Shown: piece by piece, positions 35,201-43,429 of the stretch
Numbering within the stretch: position 1 is the first letter of the stretch
Layout: each line of letters begins with the position of its first letter
Source: Mytilus californianus
Taxonomy: Eukaryota > Mollusca > Bivalvia > Mytilida > Mytilidae
Direction: 5' to 3'
Assembly: GCF_021869535.1 (NCBI RefSeq)
Contig: NW_026262581.1
Location: forward strand, 100,926,271-100,990,270
DNA length: 64,000 bases
Program-made: the position numbers and the translations under genes
The notes under the pieces: model-generated
What the model was told of the DNA's origin: nothing
The model's database searches: none
What the model saw: the letters and a program-made list of their open reading frames with translations, nothing else

Positions 35201-35306
35201 TTTGTAGGAAGAAAGTGATTGTAGTGGACCACTATCAACACCAGTGTCAGTAGCAGTGATTGTCATAGCAACAATTGTAACTGTTTTATGCACATGGATT
35301 AGATGA
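2190..35306 (+). CDS. CACNA2D: Voltage-gated calcium channel alpha-2/delta subunit, C-terminal 19 exons (5' partial)
   Basis: Auxiliary subunit of high-voltage-activated calcium channels; the family traffics the pore subunit to the plasma membrane and is extracellular and GPI-anchored. Coding exons: 2190-2261, 2814-2875, 4404-4471, 5604-5661, 7596-7631, 7774-7868, 14980-15067, 16480-16536, 17982-18091, 18540-18781, 19739-19809, 20154-20229, 20929-20990, 21766-21792, 27833-27861, 28419-28533, 30419-30558, 34006-34082, 35208-35306. They sum to 1584 nt with consistent phases and no internal stop. Family hallmarks: FVATYGGLTRICP, SYFKRALDYD, CYLLDDGAFLIASN, GRFFGKIDPLL, QARYRR and a conserved cysteine series. 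Order and spacing follow vertebrate CACNA2D1/2 from about residue 560 to the C terminus; paralogue not assigned. Several N-X-S/T sites fit an extracellular glycoprotein. The 5' half is outside the window. Introns are packed with repeats. Confidence 0.94.
2814..2875 (+). CDS. CACNA2D: alpha-2/delta exon b
   Basis: TTTATAG acceptor, GTAGGA donor, phase 0 to 2. Encodes NHTDQERRHYFYRNIKNTSF, including an N-H-T sequon; it aligns with the NRTYTWTPVNGTDYS region of the vertebrate subunit. Confidence 0.87.
3304..3321. repeat. (AT)n microsatellite
   Basis: Simple AT dinucleotide run within the intron before exon c. Confidence 0.8.
3427..4342. mobile_element. Non-autonomous TIR transposon (TA-flanked)
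   Basis: Terminal inverted repeat CCGTAGAAAGGCTTGTATAG at the left and its exact reverse complement at the right, each bordered by TA as in a TA target duplication. Further inside, GTGCGGACTATA near 3490 and GTGCGGACTATG near 4300 are also related. About 916 bp with no transposase ORF. A mariner-like origin is possible but not shown. Confidence 0.85.
4404..4471 (+). CDS. CACNA2D: alpha-2/delta exon c
   Basis: TTTCAG acceptor, GTAAGC donor, phase 2 to 1. Encodes SLGLSIPSYQQYTMVFTS, the counterpart of vertebrate SLALVLPTYS. Its acceptor lies only about 60 bp downstream of the right end of the TIR transposon at 3427-4342. Confidence 0.9.
4781..5176 (+). mobile_element. tRNA-derived-like SINE, copy 1
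   Basis: The head contains an A-box-like TGGTCTCCTGG and a B-box-like GTTCGTGGATTC about 40 bp apart, followed by a body (AGTATTTGCTGCTTCTCCGC .. GTTACCTTG .. TTAACATGTTCTGAATATGC). The same body occurs reversed at 42700-43025, supporting a retroposed family. Confidence 0.7.
5604..5661 (+). CDS. CACNA2D: alpha-2/delta exon d
   Basis: TTTTCAG acceptor, GTAAGT donor, phase 1 to 2. Encodes VKNGTPFIEDNKSIVLVAPW, matching the vertebrate stretch that ends TFIAPRDYC. Confidence 0.85.
6218..7428. repeat. Tandem array of ~165-bp units (about 7) with inverted ends
   Basis: Units begin near TTTTCTGCTTAAGTTAGTTT and run through TAGATCATTGATATTTTGTA, CAGTTTGACAACTATTTTGA and ATTAATAAGCAATTTTCAAT. Starts fall near 6255, 6420, 6590, 6760, 6915, 7060 and 7225; the middle copies are most alike. 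Flanked by TGTCTCGC (6220) and GCGAGACA (7420), i.e. inverted. The intron otherwise holds only exon e nearby. Confidence 0.9.
7596..7631 (+). CDS. CACNA2D: alpha-2/delta exon e (donor uncertain)
   Basis: TTTTTTCAG acceptor. The split codon gives Cys-Asn, matching the family's YC(N/S)D. The only donor that keeps the frame into the next exon is the weak AA|GTTAGG at 7632. The better-looking TTAG|GTGACA at 7637 would shift the frame. Encodes CNIISEMSFRITK. Confidence 0.68.
7774..7868 (+). CDS. CACNA2D: alpha-2/delta exon f
   Basis: Strong pyrimidine tract and TTGTAG acceptor, GTAAGT donor, phase 2 to 1. Encodes YVKNGSVASNLSDIYSAYKK then WEKSGKDDGF. A repeat element starts about 65 bp after the donor. 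Confidence 0.8.
8668..8890 (+). repeat. 36-bp minisatellite, about 6 units
   Basis: Unit of the type GCAATAGCAAGAAATCTTCA + ATTGCACAGTATTGC. Contains the palindromes TTGCGCAA and CAATTG. The same array recurs at 11985-12215, 22785-23010 and, reversed, 61960-62165, always inside F1 elements. Confidence 0.9.
9014..12920 (+). mobile_element. F1 element 2, inserted in element 1
   Basis: Starts TTTTTATACGACCGCAAAAA directly after GGGCCCCG of the outer array and ends GCTGCGCCCTGCCATTTTAT. Itself split by element 3 at about 9793-11902, on either side of GGTTATTT | GATTTATATTTAAAAGC. Contains its own minisatellite (11985-12215) and ~130-bp units. Confidence 0.88.
9793..11902 (+). mobile_element. F1 element 3, innermost copy with ~1-kb extra block
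   Basis: Head TTTTTATACGACTGC, three to four ~145-bp units, a poly-G/poly-T tract at 10684-10720, then a ~1-kb block (10780-11700) lacking the minisatellite and 130-bp array, then the common tail to GCCCCAGCGGAGCATTTTATT. Nearly the same in layout and sequence as 37722-39982. Confidence 0.88.
14008..14560 (+). repeat. Dispersed repeat of the GATGAGGTATGATTGCCAATG type
   Basis: Starts AAGGAGATGAGGTATGATTG, passes AATGAGACAACTATCCACCA and GGGACAGTGGTGTAACAGCA. Related copies lie at 53105-53390, 54799-55045 and 58035-59560 (interrupted). I recall this as a common bivalve repeat; class unknown. Confidence 0.75.
14980..15067 (+). CDS. CACNA2D: alpha-2/delta exon g
   Basis: Polypyrimidine tract and TTCCAG acceptor, GTAACA donor, phase 1 to 2. 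Encodes DNERLLTLHLDLEKTKHMHE then FFNQFMLNR, the counterpart of vertebrate [21 protein letters not shown]. The intron before it is about 7.1 kb, mostly nested repeats. Confidence 0.9.
15176..15846. mobile_element. TTAA-flanked TIR element, intact-length copy
   Basis: TTAA|AGGGGCATTAG at the left and ATGTCCCT|TTAA at the right, 671 bp. The interior is homologous to the two halves of 60538-63555 (ACCAATTTGACTCAAAT, ATCTAATTAACCATT, TTTTTCTAGGTCTGTT). TTAA targets are typical of piggyBac-type transposition, but no transposase is present. Confidence 0.8.
16480..16536 (+). CDS. CACNA2D: alpha-2/delta exon h
   Basis: TTTGCAG acceptor, GTTAGT donor, phase 2 to 2. Encodes TEAIFVATYGGLTRICPTG, one of the most conserved alpha-2/delta motifs (vertebrate RFVVTDGGITRVYP). 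Confidence 0.95.
16728..17673 (+). mobile_element. F2 element: TATACGCCCGT head with F1-type tail
   Basis: Head palindrome ATACGCCCG..CGGGACGTATTA, microsatellite GTCCGTCTGTCCGTCCGTCC, about four ~155-bp units (each with CTCCCTTT.. and TTCCGAGTTATGGGGTTTTA). These are followed by a fragment of the F1 minisatellite (17420-17462) and the F1 tail (CAAATATTTAATTACAATCC .. GGCGTATCCAGCTGCGCTC). A chimera of two families. Confidence 0.85.
17982..18091 (+). CDS. CACNA2D: alpha-2/delta exon i
   Basis: TTTGTAG acceptor, GTAAGT donor, phase 2 to 1. Encodes a segment ending in WKASYFKRALDYDGLVFSAP, matching vertebrate SFYKRSLDNDNYVFTAPY. Confidence 0.95.
18540..18781 (+). CDS. CACNA2D: alpha-2/delta exon j (longest exon)
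   Basis: TTTTCAG acceptor, GTATTA donor, phase 1 to 0. Encodes DIMITKSVTVTAYNYKPAVI through CYLLDDGAFLIASNREDHFD. Vertebrate counterparts are KAVELYIQGKLLKPAVVGIK and DCVILDDGGFLLMANHDDY. Confidence 0.96.
19430..19665 (+). repeat. Fragment of the repeat that hosts the hAT at 25457
   Basis: Matches the 3' part of 25185-27775: AACATGGACAGAGGCTTCTT, ATGGACTTAG-like TTGACTTAGTTTTTGGCAG, and a CGCAGGGTTTCACAGAATC end like GGGTTCCGCAGAACCC. Diverged. Confidence 0.5.
19739..19809 (+). CDS. CACNA2D: alpha-2/delta exon k
   Basis: TTTTTCAG acceptor, GTTAGT donor, phase 0 to 2. Encodes VGRFFGKIDPLLMHELYNMS, almost the vertebrate [20 protein letters not shown]. Confidence 0.96.
20154..20229 (+). CDS. 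CACNA2D: alpha-2/delta exon l
   Basis: TATTTTAG acceptor, GTAAGT donor, phase 2 to 0. Encodes LEDFDYQATCSLNDSITSSA, matching vertebrate KSYDYQSVCEP; carries the N-D-S sequon and a conserved Cys. Confidence 0.94.
20929..20990 (+). CDS. CACNA2D: alpha-2/delta exon m
   Basis: TTTTACAG acceptor, GTAAAT donor, phase 0 to 2. Encodes PSINILFELLTVNWWSSIWT, the amphipathic segment corresponding to vertebrate PSIADILQIGWWATAAAWS. Confidence 0.92.
21766..21792 (+). CDS. CACNA2D: alpha-2/delta exon n (27-nt microexon)
   Basis: GTTTTCAG acceptor, GTATGT donor, 27 nt, phase 2 to 2, so it can be skipped without a frameshift. Adds WVSNLSFYS between the Trp-rich segment and WLNAPVVET. It falls near where vertebrate alpha-2 is cleaved from delta. 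Confidence 0.78.
21892..24762 (+). mobile_element. F1 element 4, with expanded ~130-bp array
   Basis: Complete uninterrupted copy: head TTTTTATACGACCGC, CGTCGT run, ~145-bp units (22030-22600), poly-G/poly-T (22613-22665), 36-bp minisatellite (22785-23010), ~11 units of ~130 bp (23110-24590), tail to GCGCCCAGCGAAGCATTTTA. The array shows a 523-bp higher-order period. Starts ~100 bp after the microexon at 21766. Long ORFs here are repeat artefacts. Confidence 0.9.
25457..27194. mobile_element. hAT-like DNA transposon, degenerate
   Basis: TIRs CAGTGTCTTCCCTAG (left) and CTAGGGAAAACACTG (right); perfect 5-bp target duplication AACAT at 25452-25456 and 27195-27199. The surrounding repeat unit shows the uninterrupted target. 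Length 1738 bp. Contains a hAT dimerisation-domain remnant on the minus strand. Confidence 0.9.
25820..26135 (-). pseudogene. hAT transposase C-terminal remnant
   Basis: The minus-strand frame 26044-25820 encodes SLPLPVSTADCERCFSCLNR and VKTPLRKRI, the signature of the hAT C-terminal dimerisation domain. Upstream (to about 26135) a related segment, MMTFKVLFNNLLFQDAETIL, is separated by in-frame stops and a probable frameshift. No DDE catalytic region is recognisable, so it is not functional. Confidence 0.85.
27833..27861 (+). CDS. CACNA2D: alpha-2/delta exon o (29-nt microexon)
   Basis: TTTTTCAG acceptor, GTAAGT donor, phase 2 to 1. Encodes WLNAPVVET. Follows a 6-kb intron containing an F1 element and a hAT insertion. 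Its phase joins correctly with both neighbours. Confidence 0.82.
28419..28533 (+). CDS. CACNA2D: alpha-2/delta exon p
   Basis: CTTTCAG acceptor, GTAAAG donor, phase 1 to 2. Encodes NKNCIKRQAQYYIPTDFSEI then EGVIECINVNCTR. Counterparts are vertebrate SCITEQTQYFFDND and GVLDCGNCSRIF, including the Cys pair and an N-C-T sequon. Confidence 0.94.
29650..29780 (+). repeat. Cluster of GACGTC motifs, two perfect TGACGTCA octamers
   Basis: TGACGTCA at 29653-29660 and 29719-29726, then GACGTCGATTTGAG repeated at about 20-bp spacing (29733, 29752) and a degenerate third. Looks like a short degenerate tandem repeat in an intron. TGACGTCA is also the canonical CRE, but function here is unknown. Confidence 0.55.
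30419..30558 (+). CDS. CACNA2D: alpha-2/delta exon q
   Basis: CTTTTAG acceptor, GTAAGT donor, phase 2 to 1. Encodes LKSNLMFVMADAKCDGCLEE, matching vertebrate NTNLIFIMVESKGTCPCDT. Confidence 0.94.
30703..33228 (+). mobile_element. F3 element (GCTCACCGGGCCC head), split by F1
   Basis: Head palindrome GCTCACCGGGCCC..GGGCCCTATGTGAGC (30707-30737), CCGTCGTCTGTCGTCG microsatellite, ~480-bp units starting near 30800, 31290 and (after the F1 insertion at 31611-32590) 32760, each with AACATGGCCGCCATG-like motifs. Ends with hairpin AGGCTC-TCAT-GAGCCT (33206-33221) and CTTGTT. A common bivalve repeat by recall. Confidence 0.85.
31611..32590 (+). mobile_element. F1 element 5, minimal form, inside F3
   Basis: Head TTTTATACGACTGC with a GTCGTCGTCC run, ~145-bp units, poly-G/poly-T (32287-32325) and the tail to GCGGAGCATTTTATT. 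Lacks minisatellite, 130-bp array and 1-kb block. The F3 unit resumes as TTGGTTATTTTTTTAATATT. Confidence 0.88.
33391..33797. repeat. Repeat with a long (~70-bp arm) palindrome
   Basis: GTATTTGAAGCTTTGCGGAC..GGTAGTTTTACTGTCGC.. (from about 33391) pairs with GCGACAGTAAAACTTCC..GTCCGCAAAGCTTCAAATAC (to about 33560). The loop is GCGACGTTAAGCGGAGA. The right flank, to AGGTGCAAAATG, matches 1085-1395 reversed. Carries TGACGTCA at 33674-33681. Confidence 0.85.
34006..34082 (+). CDS. CACNA2D: alpha-2/delta exon r
   Basis: TTGACAG acceptor, GTCTGT donor, phase 1 to 0. Encodes CNKQARYRRVTEPCYDYHEK, matching vertebrate CDMVKQPRYRKGPDVCFD. Confidence 0.94.
34150..34650 (+). repeat. ~158-bp tandem repeat, about 3 units
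   Basis: CAATAACTTATGAAC recurs at about 34206 and 34367, with a diverged form near 34525. Each is followed by GATATGTTGTTACTGATGAC-like and CAGGAGTTATGG-like segments. Lies just after exon r. Confidence 0.8.
35208..35306 (+). CDS. CACNA2D: alpha-2/delta terminal exon with stop
   Basis: TTTGTAG acceptor, phase 0, TGA at 35304-35306. Encodes EESDCSGPLSTPVS followed by a hydrophobic run (VAVIVIATIVTVLCTWIR). The DC-(S)G motif before a short hydrophobic C terminus matches the GPI-attachment layout known for alpha-2/delta proteins; small residues in SGPLS are candidate attachment sites. Confidence 0.93.
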   Translation, partial: EESDCSGPLSTPVSVAVIVIATIVTVLCTWIR

Positions 35307-37688
35307 TAGTAGCATGAAATGTAAAGAAATAAATACATGTAAATGCCGCTTTAAGATTCCTCAATTAATGGTGGATTATTGGATAGAGTAAAACGGTCTG
35401 GAATTGTGCTGAAAAAAATACCGCTGTAATCATGTGTACATATTTCATCGATTGTGTTTAAAGTTGCCAAGTACATTATACTTAATATCATCTGTTCATG
35501 TTGTTTTGTTTTGTCACATCAGGTTTTTTTTTTCTGATAAAATTTAATGCTGTTAGAAATTGTGGTTCCTCTGTATGGATATTTTGAATTTATAAAAAAA
35601 ATAATTTACAGAACCATTAAATACTTACAGTTTTTACCAAATTGTAAGAGAACAGCATTTTAGAAATTACTTCATTAAGGATCAGATTTTTTTCATATTT
35701 AAAAGTATAGGTGATGGTGTTCTAGAAGAGTAAGATTTATTATACAGTGAAATAAAAAAAAATATTGTTCTAATAAATTTTGAGACATGAATGTTGCTTA
35801 ATCCAATATAAAATATTGCACTAGACATTAGTTCCCCAATTTTTTGGTCATTCATACTTACATACATCAGTATTAAAGTTAATGTGATGGTACCCAATTT
35901 GCTCTTATTTTGACGGTTTTCCCCTCTGTTTATTTATGATCCAGACAAAAGTTTCCACTCTGTGTTTATTTTGTAGATGTATCCTTATTATTATAGTTCC
36001 ACCAATATAATTTTAGAGGCCATATTGAATCATAGTAAAATTTGTTTGAATCTACCTCCCAAAGATCGATGATTCTGTAATGAGGAGTACTCAAATTGCA
36101 TCCATGCTTAAATTCACATCTGAATCTAAAAATTTACTTTTTGTGCACGTCGGCATGTGATGTATCAGTAGATTTTACTTTTTCCAATGAGTAATTCATC
36201 TGTTGATATATGCTGTGAATGTTTTGTGTATATTAAAATACATTTAGCTATGTTGAAAGACTTGCAAAATGTAAAATTATAAAAATACAAATTGTTTAGT
36301 CTCTAATAAAACTTGTAAGATTTCTGCTGCTATTTTTGCTAAATAAGTGCGATTTGGGTACTCAGTGCAATTTGGGTACTGTTACTTTAGACAGGTCACA
36401 TACAAATTCATATTTTAACTTGGCATAGATTGTTTGTGTGTTGATAAAAGTTCTAACAAATACTTCATGGTGTTGTGTTAAACAAAGATGCTTGCATCAT
36501 ACGAGTATTTACTTTTTATATAATTTTGAAAAAAAAATAAATCTGAAATTAAGTTTTGAAATAAGAACTATACCTGCAATATTATTATGGGTAATGACAA
36601 TTAAGAGAAAAAAATAATATTTCAGGTTAAATGTATTCAATTTATTAAAGAAATGGCAATGTAAAAAGTGTTTTCCCCAGGGCATTTTAGCATCCTGGTA
36701 AAGTGATGCAAATTGTTTGAATGAGATGCTATCTAAAATGAACTTTTCTCCTAATATTGTTCTGGATATAGTACAATAATTTCTACAATTATGATGTTAT
36801 TTCAAAATTCATTGTTTACCAGGATGCACTATTAGATTTGTGGGGAGACCAGTGATAAAACATATATATCAAACTACTGAATACATTTTTGTGCCAAACA
36901 TTTGTATATACAACAGTTTTAAGCAAATTGATTTGTAATCTATGAAATGAAAAAGATGAGTTTCAGATATAGGTAAAACAATAATTTAAAGATTATATGT
37001 TGAAATGGTTTATATACCATAATACAATAGATTTCATGTAAATTATACATATAGTACTCTTAAAGATTGAAATAGGAGAAATGTCTTTAATTTTGAAGTT
37101 GAACGTTAACTGTGTATAGATTTTTTTGTGTATTATCCTACAACAATTCCAAATAACATTCCCTGATATTTATATATAAGGTATTATAGATATTGTTTTT
37201 TATTTGGAATGTTTCATGTGTGATGAAATACCTATTGACAATTGTTGAGTGATATTTTAGTATGTAATTGTGTTTAACACTTTAAAACTCAAAGCCTAAG
37301 AACAGCATGTTTATTTACATATATATTATATTAAAGGATGGTTCGATTAATTTTGCATATTTGTCTTTCCATAATGGCACATTAATCAAATTATTGTATA
37401 TAAGAGTGCTATATATGTTTATTGTATGGTTCAATCTTTTGTGTAATTTTATAAGAAATTATAACAGGTGGCCCAATGGTGAGATTTATTTGTTACAGTT
37501 AAAAAACAATTTATTTATTTGAAAATTCTCTGAAAAAAGTTAGTTTGAAAAAATATATTACGACATCCAAAATTGATAGAATTTAGAATAATCTTATGTA
37601 AAGAGAGCTTGATTTTGGATCAAATTTTTAAAAAATATTCTCTAGCTTTCAGAATTTTACAAATTTTGAATAAATGTTATTAAATAAA
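35307..37688 (+). other. Probable 3' UTR of the alpha-2/delta gene
   Basis: AT-rich, no recognised repeat, no supported ORF. AATAAA occurs 22 nt after the stop (35328-35333) and again at 37669-37674 and 37683-37688, just before an F1 element. The real polyadenylation site cannot be told from sequence alone. Confidence 0.4.
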
Positions 37689-37721
37689 ACATAACAGTTT
37701 GGGTTTGGGTTTAAATATTTC

Positions 37722-39982
37722 TTTTTATACGACCGCAAAAAAATTTTTGTGGTCGTATATTGGTATGACGTTGGCGTCGTCGTCGTCGTCGTCGTCGTCC
37801 GGCGTCGTCGTCCGAATACACATTAGTTTTCGCACTCTAACTTTAGTTTAAGTGAATGGATCTCAATGAAATTTTACCATAAGGTTCAATACCACAAAAG
37901 GAAGGTGGGGATTGATTTTGGGGGTTATGGTACTAACAGTTAAGGAATTAGGGGCCAAAAGGGGCCAAAAATAAGCATTTTTGTAACTTCCAGACATAAC
38001 TTGTGTGTAAGTGTATGGATCTCTCTGACATTGTACCACAAGGTTCCATATCACAAAGGGAATGCTGGGATTGATTTTGAGGGTAATTGCCTCCAAATTT
38101 TAGGAATTAGGGGCCAAAAAGGGGCAAAAAACAAGCATTTTTCTAGTTTCATGACAATAACTTGTTTGTAAGTGTATGGATCTTTATGAAATTGTACTAC
38201 AAGGTTCCATATCACAAAGGGAATACTGGGATTGATTTTTGGGGTAATTTCCTCCAAATTTTAGGAATTAGGGGCCAAAAAGGGGCAAAAAACAAGCATT
38301 TTTCTAGTTTCATGACAATAACTTGTTTGTAAGTGTATGGATCTTTATGAAATTGTACTACAAGGTTCCATATCACAAAGGGAAGGCTGGGATTGATTTT
38401 GGGGGTTTTCCCTCAAAATTTTAGTAATTAGGGACCATAAAAGGGCAAAAAAAACATGCATTTTTCTAGTTTCAGGACAATAACTTGTGTGTAAGTGTAT
38501 GGATCTTTATGAAATTGTACTGCAAGGTTCCATATCACAAAGGGAAAGCTGGAATTGAGATTGGGGGTAATTGCCCTAAACGTTTAGGAATTTGGGGCCA
38601 AAAAAGGGGCCAAAAAACAAGCATTTTTCTAGTTTCCAGACAATAACTTGTGTTCAAGTGTATGAATCTCTCTGAAATTGTACTGCAAGGTACCATACCA
38701 CAAAGGGAAAGCTGGGATTGAGTTTGGGGGTGATGAATCATAAGGGGGTTCAAAAAATTGGGGGGGATTTTTTTTTTCCTTTTTTTTCTTTAACATTTTC
38801 CATTTTAAATTGGTTATTTCTGATTTATATATAAAAGCAAATAATAATGATATGGTTTGAATAGGCATACATGTGAACCTCCCGACGGGAGTACAATAAT
38901 CCCGTTTTCAGGGGTCTCCTCCCGACCTCCCATTGAAGAGGAAAAAATCCCGTGTATGAAATTTTTCATGAATGAAAAATTTCTGCCCAACATATCATCT
39001 CAGGCATCTGGTGTAACTGACATTACCTGAAGTTATATTTTACCTGTAAATCAATTAACATGCATAATTATATGGCTTCACTTGTCAGCTTGGGTGTCAA
39101 ACATACTGGTAATCAACGATTTTTACCTCAGGCTAACTGCCGTTGTGTAACAAAAACTGTGTATTTATTGGGTTACTTCCCTTGATTTATCCTGTTTTAA
39201 GTTACTTTCCTTTTAATAATGAAAATTTTTAAAAGAATATAAATAAAATATAAATTGAACAAATAATCATAAAAGGATGGTTATTAAATGATTTTAAATG
39301 TCTTAGGACAAATAAAAAAATAATAATTTGAAAATTATTTGAGGATTCTATACTTCCTTTCAAGGCTTAAATTGAAATTTATATAATAACTATGACCCTA
39401 ATTTTACAGGTAGAATGATTTTCTGAGTTTGCAAATAAAAACTATTTGCAAGAGAAAAAAAAAAAAATAACTATTTGCAGATAGCTAAACAAATGTTCTG
39501 GTTGCAATGATTGTTTTATAGAATATGAAGTAAAAAATTTAAAGAACATACTGGAAAAAAACAATGTTAGATTGAACATGTAGAATATAAAGATGGAGAA
39601 ACTTTATAAGTACAAGGGTACTATAAACATAATAAATTGGATGGAAAGTTGAAGAAAACACACTTTAAAAGACCATTTTTACAGCACACGGTTACATTTA
39701 CAACAAAATTAATGTCGATTAAAAACCTCCTGATCTGAGTCCTAATCTCCTGACCAAAATTTCCCAATCTCCTGATCTGAGTTTCACAGTCCATCACATG
39801 TATGAATAGGTAAATTGAAAATTTTTTAAGTTCTTAGACCACTTTCATTCTGTGTCAGAAACCTATGCTGTGTCAAATATTTAATTACAATCCAAATTCA
39901 GTGCTGTATCAAGCTTGAATGTTGTGTTCAGGGTTCGACCTCTGCGGTCATATCAAGCTGCGCCCCAGCGGAGCATTTTATT
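37722..39982 (+). mobile_element. F1 element 6, sister of element 3
   Basis: Head TTTTTATACGACCGC, (CGT)n, four to five ~145-bp units, poly-G/poly-T, the ~1-kb block (CATACATGTGAACCTCCCGA .. CTCCTGATCTGAGTTTCACA), tail to GCCCCAGCGGAGCATTTTA. The block is very close to 10780-11700. Downstream of the alpha-2/delta gene. Confidence 0.88.
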
Positions 39983-42690
39983 ATGGATTATAGAGTCATG
40001 AAATGACAGTTAAAACCCTTACCCTAAAAGATATCACCACCAAAAAAGTTTCTTGTTTTTATGTATTTGCTGCCAAAGTATTATTATAAATAACTCATGT
40101 GCTTTGATATTTAAATATTCAAATTGTTCCTAAACTTTGCTTATTTTTGCTTTAAATATGACTAATTTCTGATATGACAACAGTATAATGATGCTCAAGT
40201 CATATTGTGTCATCAAGTCAAAGTTAATATTTGATTTTATTTAAATGTAGTTTCTGCCTTTATTGCTGTTATGAGACACTGTATTTGTCTGTGACAGGGG
40301 TCTACAGGTCATCATATTAAATTGTTCAACTGTGGTTATACTTCTGCTATTACTAATACCCTTTTTTTTTCTAGTTATCTAGAAAAACTTTTCAACAACA
40401 GTTGTTTTCCATGTATTTATACACATTTGTTCATGTGTGATTCTATTTATAAACAAGGATGTAAAACTGGAAGTCACAAAATTGAATAAACAGTAACTGC
40501 CTTTTTCAGCGCTTTAATTCTGTGGATTTGAAGTGTAAAACAAGACAAAAAAAATAACATTCACCCTTTATCTTTCAACATTATCTTCCGCCAGAGTTAT
40601 TTAACAAAATAAATTATCCCTTGAATGTGTGCAGCATTAAATGTTTAGTAGTGATGTTCCTTATTTAACCTTTAGGTAAGAGTTTTTATTTACCTTCGAC
40701 CAAATTATACATGATGCTTTAGAAAAAGTTTGTATTTGTATTTGAATGTGTGCACCAGACAATTTTAAGTTTACCCCAGTTTTAGAATTCATTGCTCTTT
40801 TGAACAAAATTATAATGTTGCAGTAAGCGAGACTTTAAAGTGTGTCAACTCTTGTAAATGTAAACAATTATTGAAATATATTTTTTGTAGGTTGTGACCC
40901 TGTTGTGTAAATATATTTTTTTTTAAAGCTACAATCTATGCTTGTCTTTCTTGTTTTACGTGCCTTTTACATCTCATATTGTGCAATATTTTCTTTTTTA
41001 TAATTAAAGCTATTTAATTTGTAGTGTTCAAATTTTGACACTTCTAGTGGAAATCCGAAATTACTACCTAAAATTGACAGACTTTGGCATATTGGCATAA
41101 AATCATGAAATTTATTTATAGACCAACAGTTTTTAGTATCCATCTGTCTTATTTCAATTAATCATTCCTCTTGACTCCTCAAAGATATTGATCATATTTA
41201 AGATCGGGTATATTTCTTTCATTGTAAACATAGAGTCCCAGTTTATATTTTCTTTATTGATTGTTTTATAGGTGTTTTATTAGTTTATACATTTTGAGTT
41301 ATATTTGCAATGTGTTTCTGAATATATATCAAGCATAATATCAGGCGTTCATTACTTTATTAACAATATTATCGCTATTTTGTATATTTTTCCTTTGATC
41401 TTTTTTTGTGATAATTTTTCATATCATGCTACTCACTTGAGATAGAAAATTATCAGAAACTAAGGAGCATGTGCTGTTGACAATGTAAACATCAACGATG
41501 TCATGGGCAAAATAGCAATAAACAGATTTTCAAACACGAGGATGTTTCTCTATTGCCCTTCAATGAGATTGTAGCTGAGAAACACCCTCTCATTTGAAAA
41601 ACCATCGATAATCTATAATTATTGAATTTATTATTTACCATGCAATCAATAATAAGTACTTTTCTCAGTATTTTAATTTGTGTTCAGTGCATAAATATTA
41701 GCATTAAGAGTAAGCCAGACAAACTTTACATGTAGATATTGATATTGTTTAAAAACTATTCAGCTTTCTTGATTTAATTTTACTGCATTGAAAATTTTCT
41801 TGGTTTCATTCAGATAAGAGTTGTCCATTATTGTCCTATTTCATTATTTGTGTTGAGATTTTAACTATCAATCAATATCAGCCAGCTTGCTTTTTATTGA
41901 CAAGTTGGATATACATGTATGTGGTATTGAAAGTCTATTGCATATTTTTTTTAATATGTGAATAATGTAAAATACAATGATATTTTTTCCCTTTTCTACA
42001 TATTTTATCTGTTGTTTTTTTTTATATACAGATTTAAAATGTCAAGAATAATTAAAAATAAAAAAAATATTTTGATTATAATAATAGATTATTTTGCTAG
42101 GTTTCTTGTTAAATTGTTGAAACCATTTTTTGACCCAAAGTATTTTTCTACATATTTGATTCATATATATGAACCTTTAAACTTGCCAATGCTTAATCAA
42201 CGTGTTTCATTACAATTCAAACTTGTATGTGTATATTTATTGTTGGTATCTGAATCTCCAGAAGTGTTGTGAATTATTTTTCCTTGAATCTCGTTAGATG
42301 TATTAATATGAATCCTTATTTATTTCTAGTCACTGTAGGGTTGTTGATTTTTAAAACTTTAAGACAATATCATTTGTTTACTTTTTATTAATAAAACCAT
42401 GAGATATCCTTTGTTCTTTCTTATTATTAATCTATTGAAATAGAATACAAATCTCGAACATGGGTATTCAGCAAAGCACAACTTAATACTGTTATGTTTG
42501 AAGGGAACAATGCAAAGTACCAAATTTCTCAAATCAACCAACCTTGTCCAAAGCAAAAAAGTTATTATTAAACAGAAGTCTCATTGGTTGTGAGTGAGTC
42601 ATGGATTTGATCCATTGTTTGGTTAAATGAAGTTTAAATAGTTGGTATAGCACACTTTATTTAGGTTGAAGGTGATGAAATGGTGTTTTT
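39983..42690. other. Intergenic, nothing recognised
   Basis: AT-rich, no supported ORF and no repeat that I can match elsewhere in the window. Could include distal 3' UTR of the + strand gene. The ORF at 41958-42272 is AT-rich and has no family signature. Confidence 0.4.
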
Positions 42691-42699
42691 TTTTCCAGT

Positions 42700-43025
42700 G
42701 GCAAATATCACATGCATATGCTTATGAGAACATGTTAATATGAATATTTAACTAATAGAACAACATGGTTACATGCCTAGCTAGATTTTTAATGTGCTAG
42801 TTCACAATGTAACAGTCTACAGAAAGACATGTTACCCTTCTCAGACACATTATTCTGACTGTGCCAACCAGTCTTTGCTCTTAAAATCAATCTTAAATGT
42901 CATTATTAGCAAAGAAGCAGCAAATACCAATTTTCAAGTATTTGGTTTGACCGGCCAGAAATAGAATCAAACACCTCCCGTGCTCTAGGTGAGCACCCTC
43001 ACATTGAGGTAGTCATCAGAATTTA
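42700..43025 (-). mobile_element. tRNA-derived-like SINE, copy 2 (reverse)
   Basis: The reverse complement matches 4781-5176: AGTATTTG..CTGCTTCT, GACTGGTT..GTCAGAATAAT, GAAGGGTAACATGTCTTTCT, GTTACATTG, TTAACATGTTCT. The head is diverged but keeps a B-box-like GTGTTTGATTCT. Confidence 0.65.
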
Positions 43026-43429
43026 GGAAAAAAAAACAAAGAATTCATATCACATTAGCATGTTCTTGTCCTGAATAAACATCCATTCATCAAAACAGTT
43101 ATTGGTATCAATTATTTGAATGAACTTGCTGATCAAATGAATGCAGAATGATCAGATTTATAGTTTCTGGTGGAAATTACTCTATTTTATAAATGACATA
43201 GTAAAGTATACTTTAGTTATATGTTTGATAGTCTCCTATTTGGCCTGGTTAGACAAAGAATGGTGATATTGGGGGTAAGGGCAAGCAGGGAAACGTGAGA
43301 ATCTAATTTGTGTAACCAACTCTTACAGTTTTCCACCCAGATCCCTGTAACTTCACAGAATAATTGTACACATGTTGAAGTTGTACACCTGCTATTAAGG
43401 AATTGTTTCAGGCAATTTTTCAAAAAACT

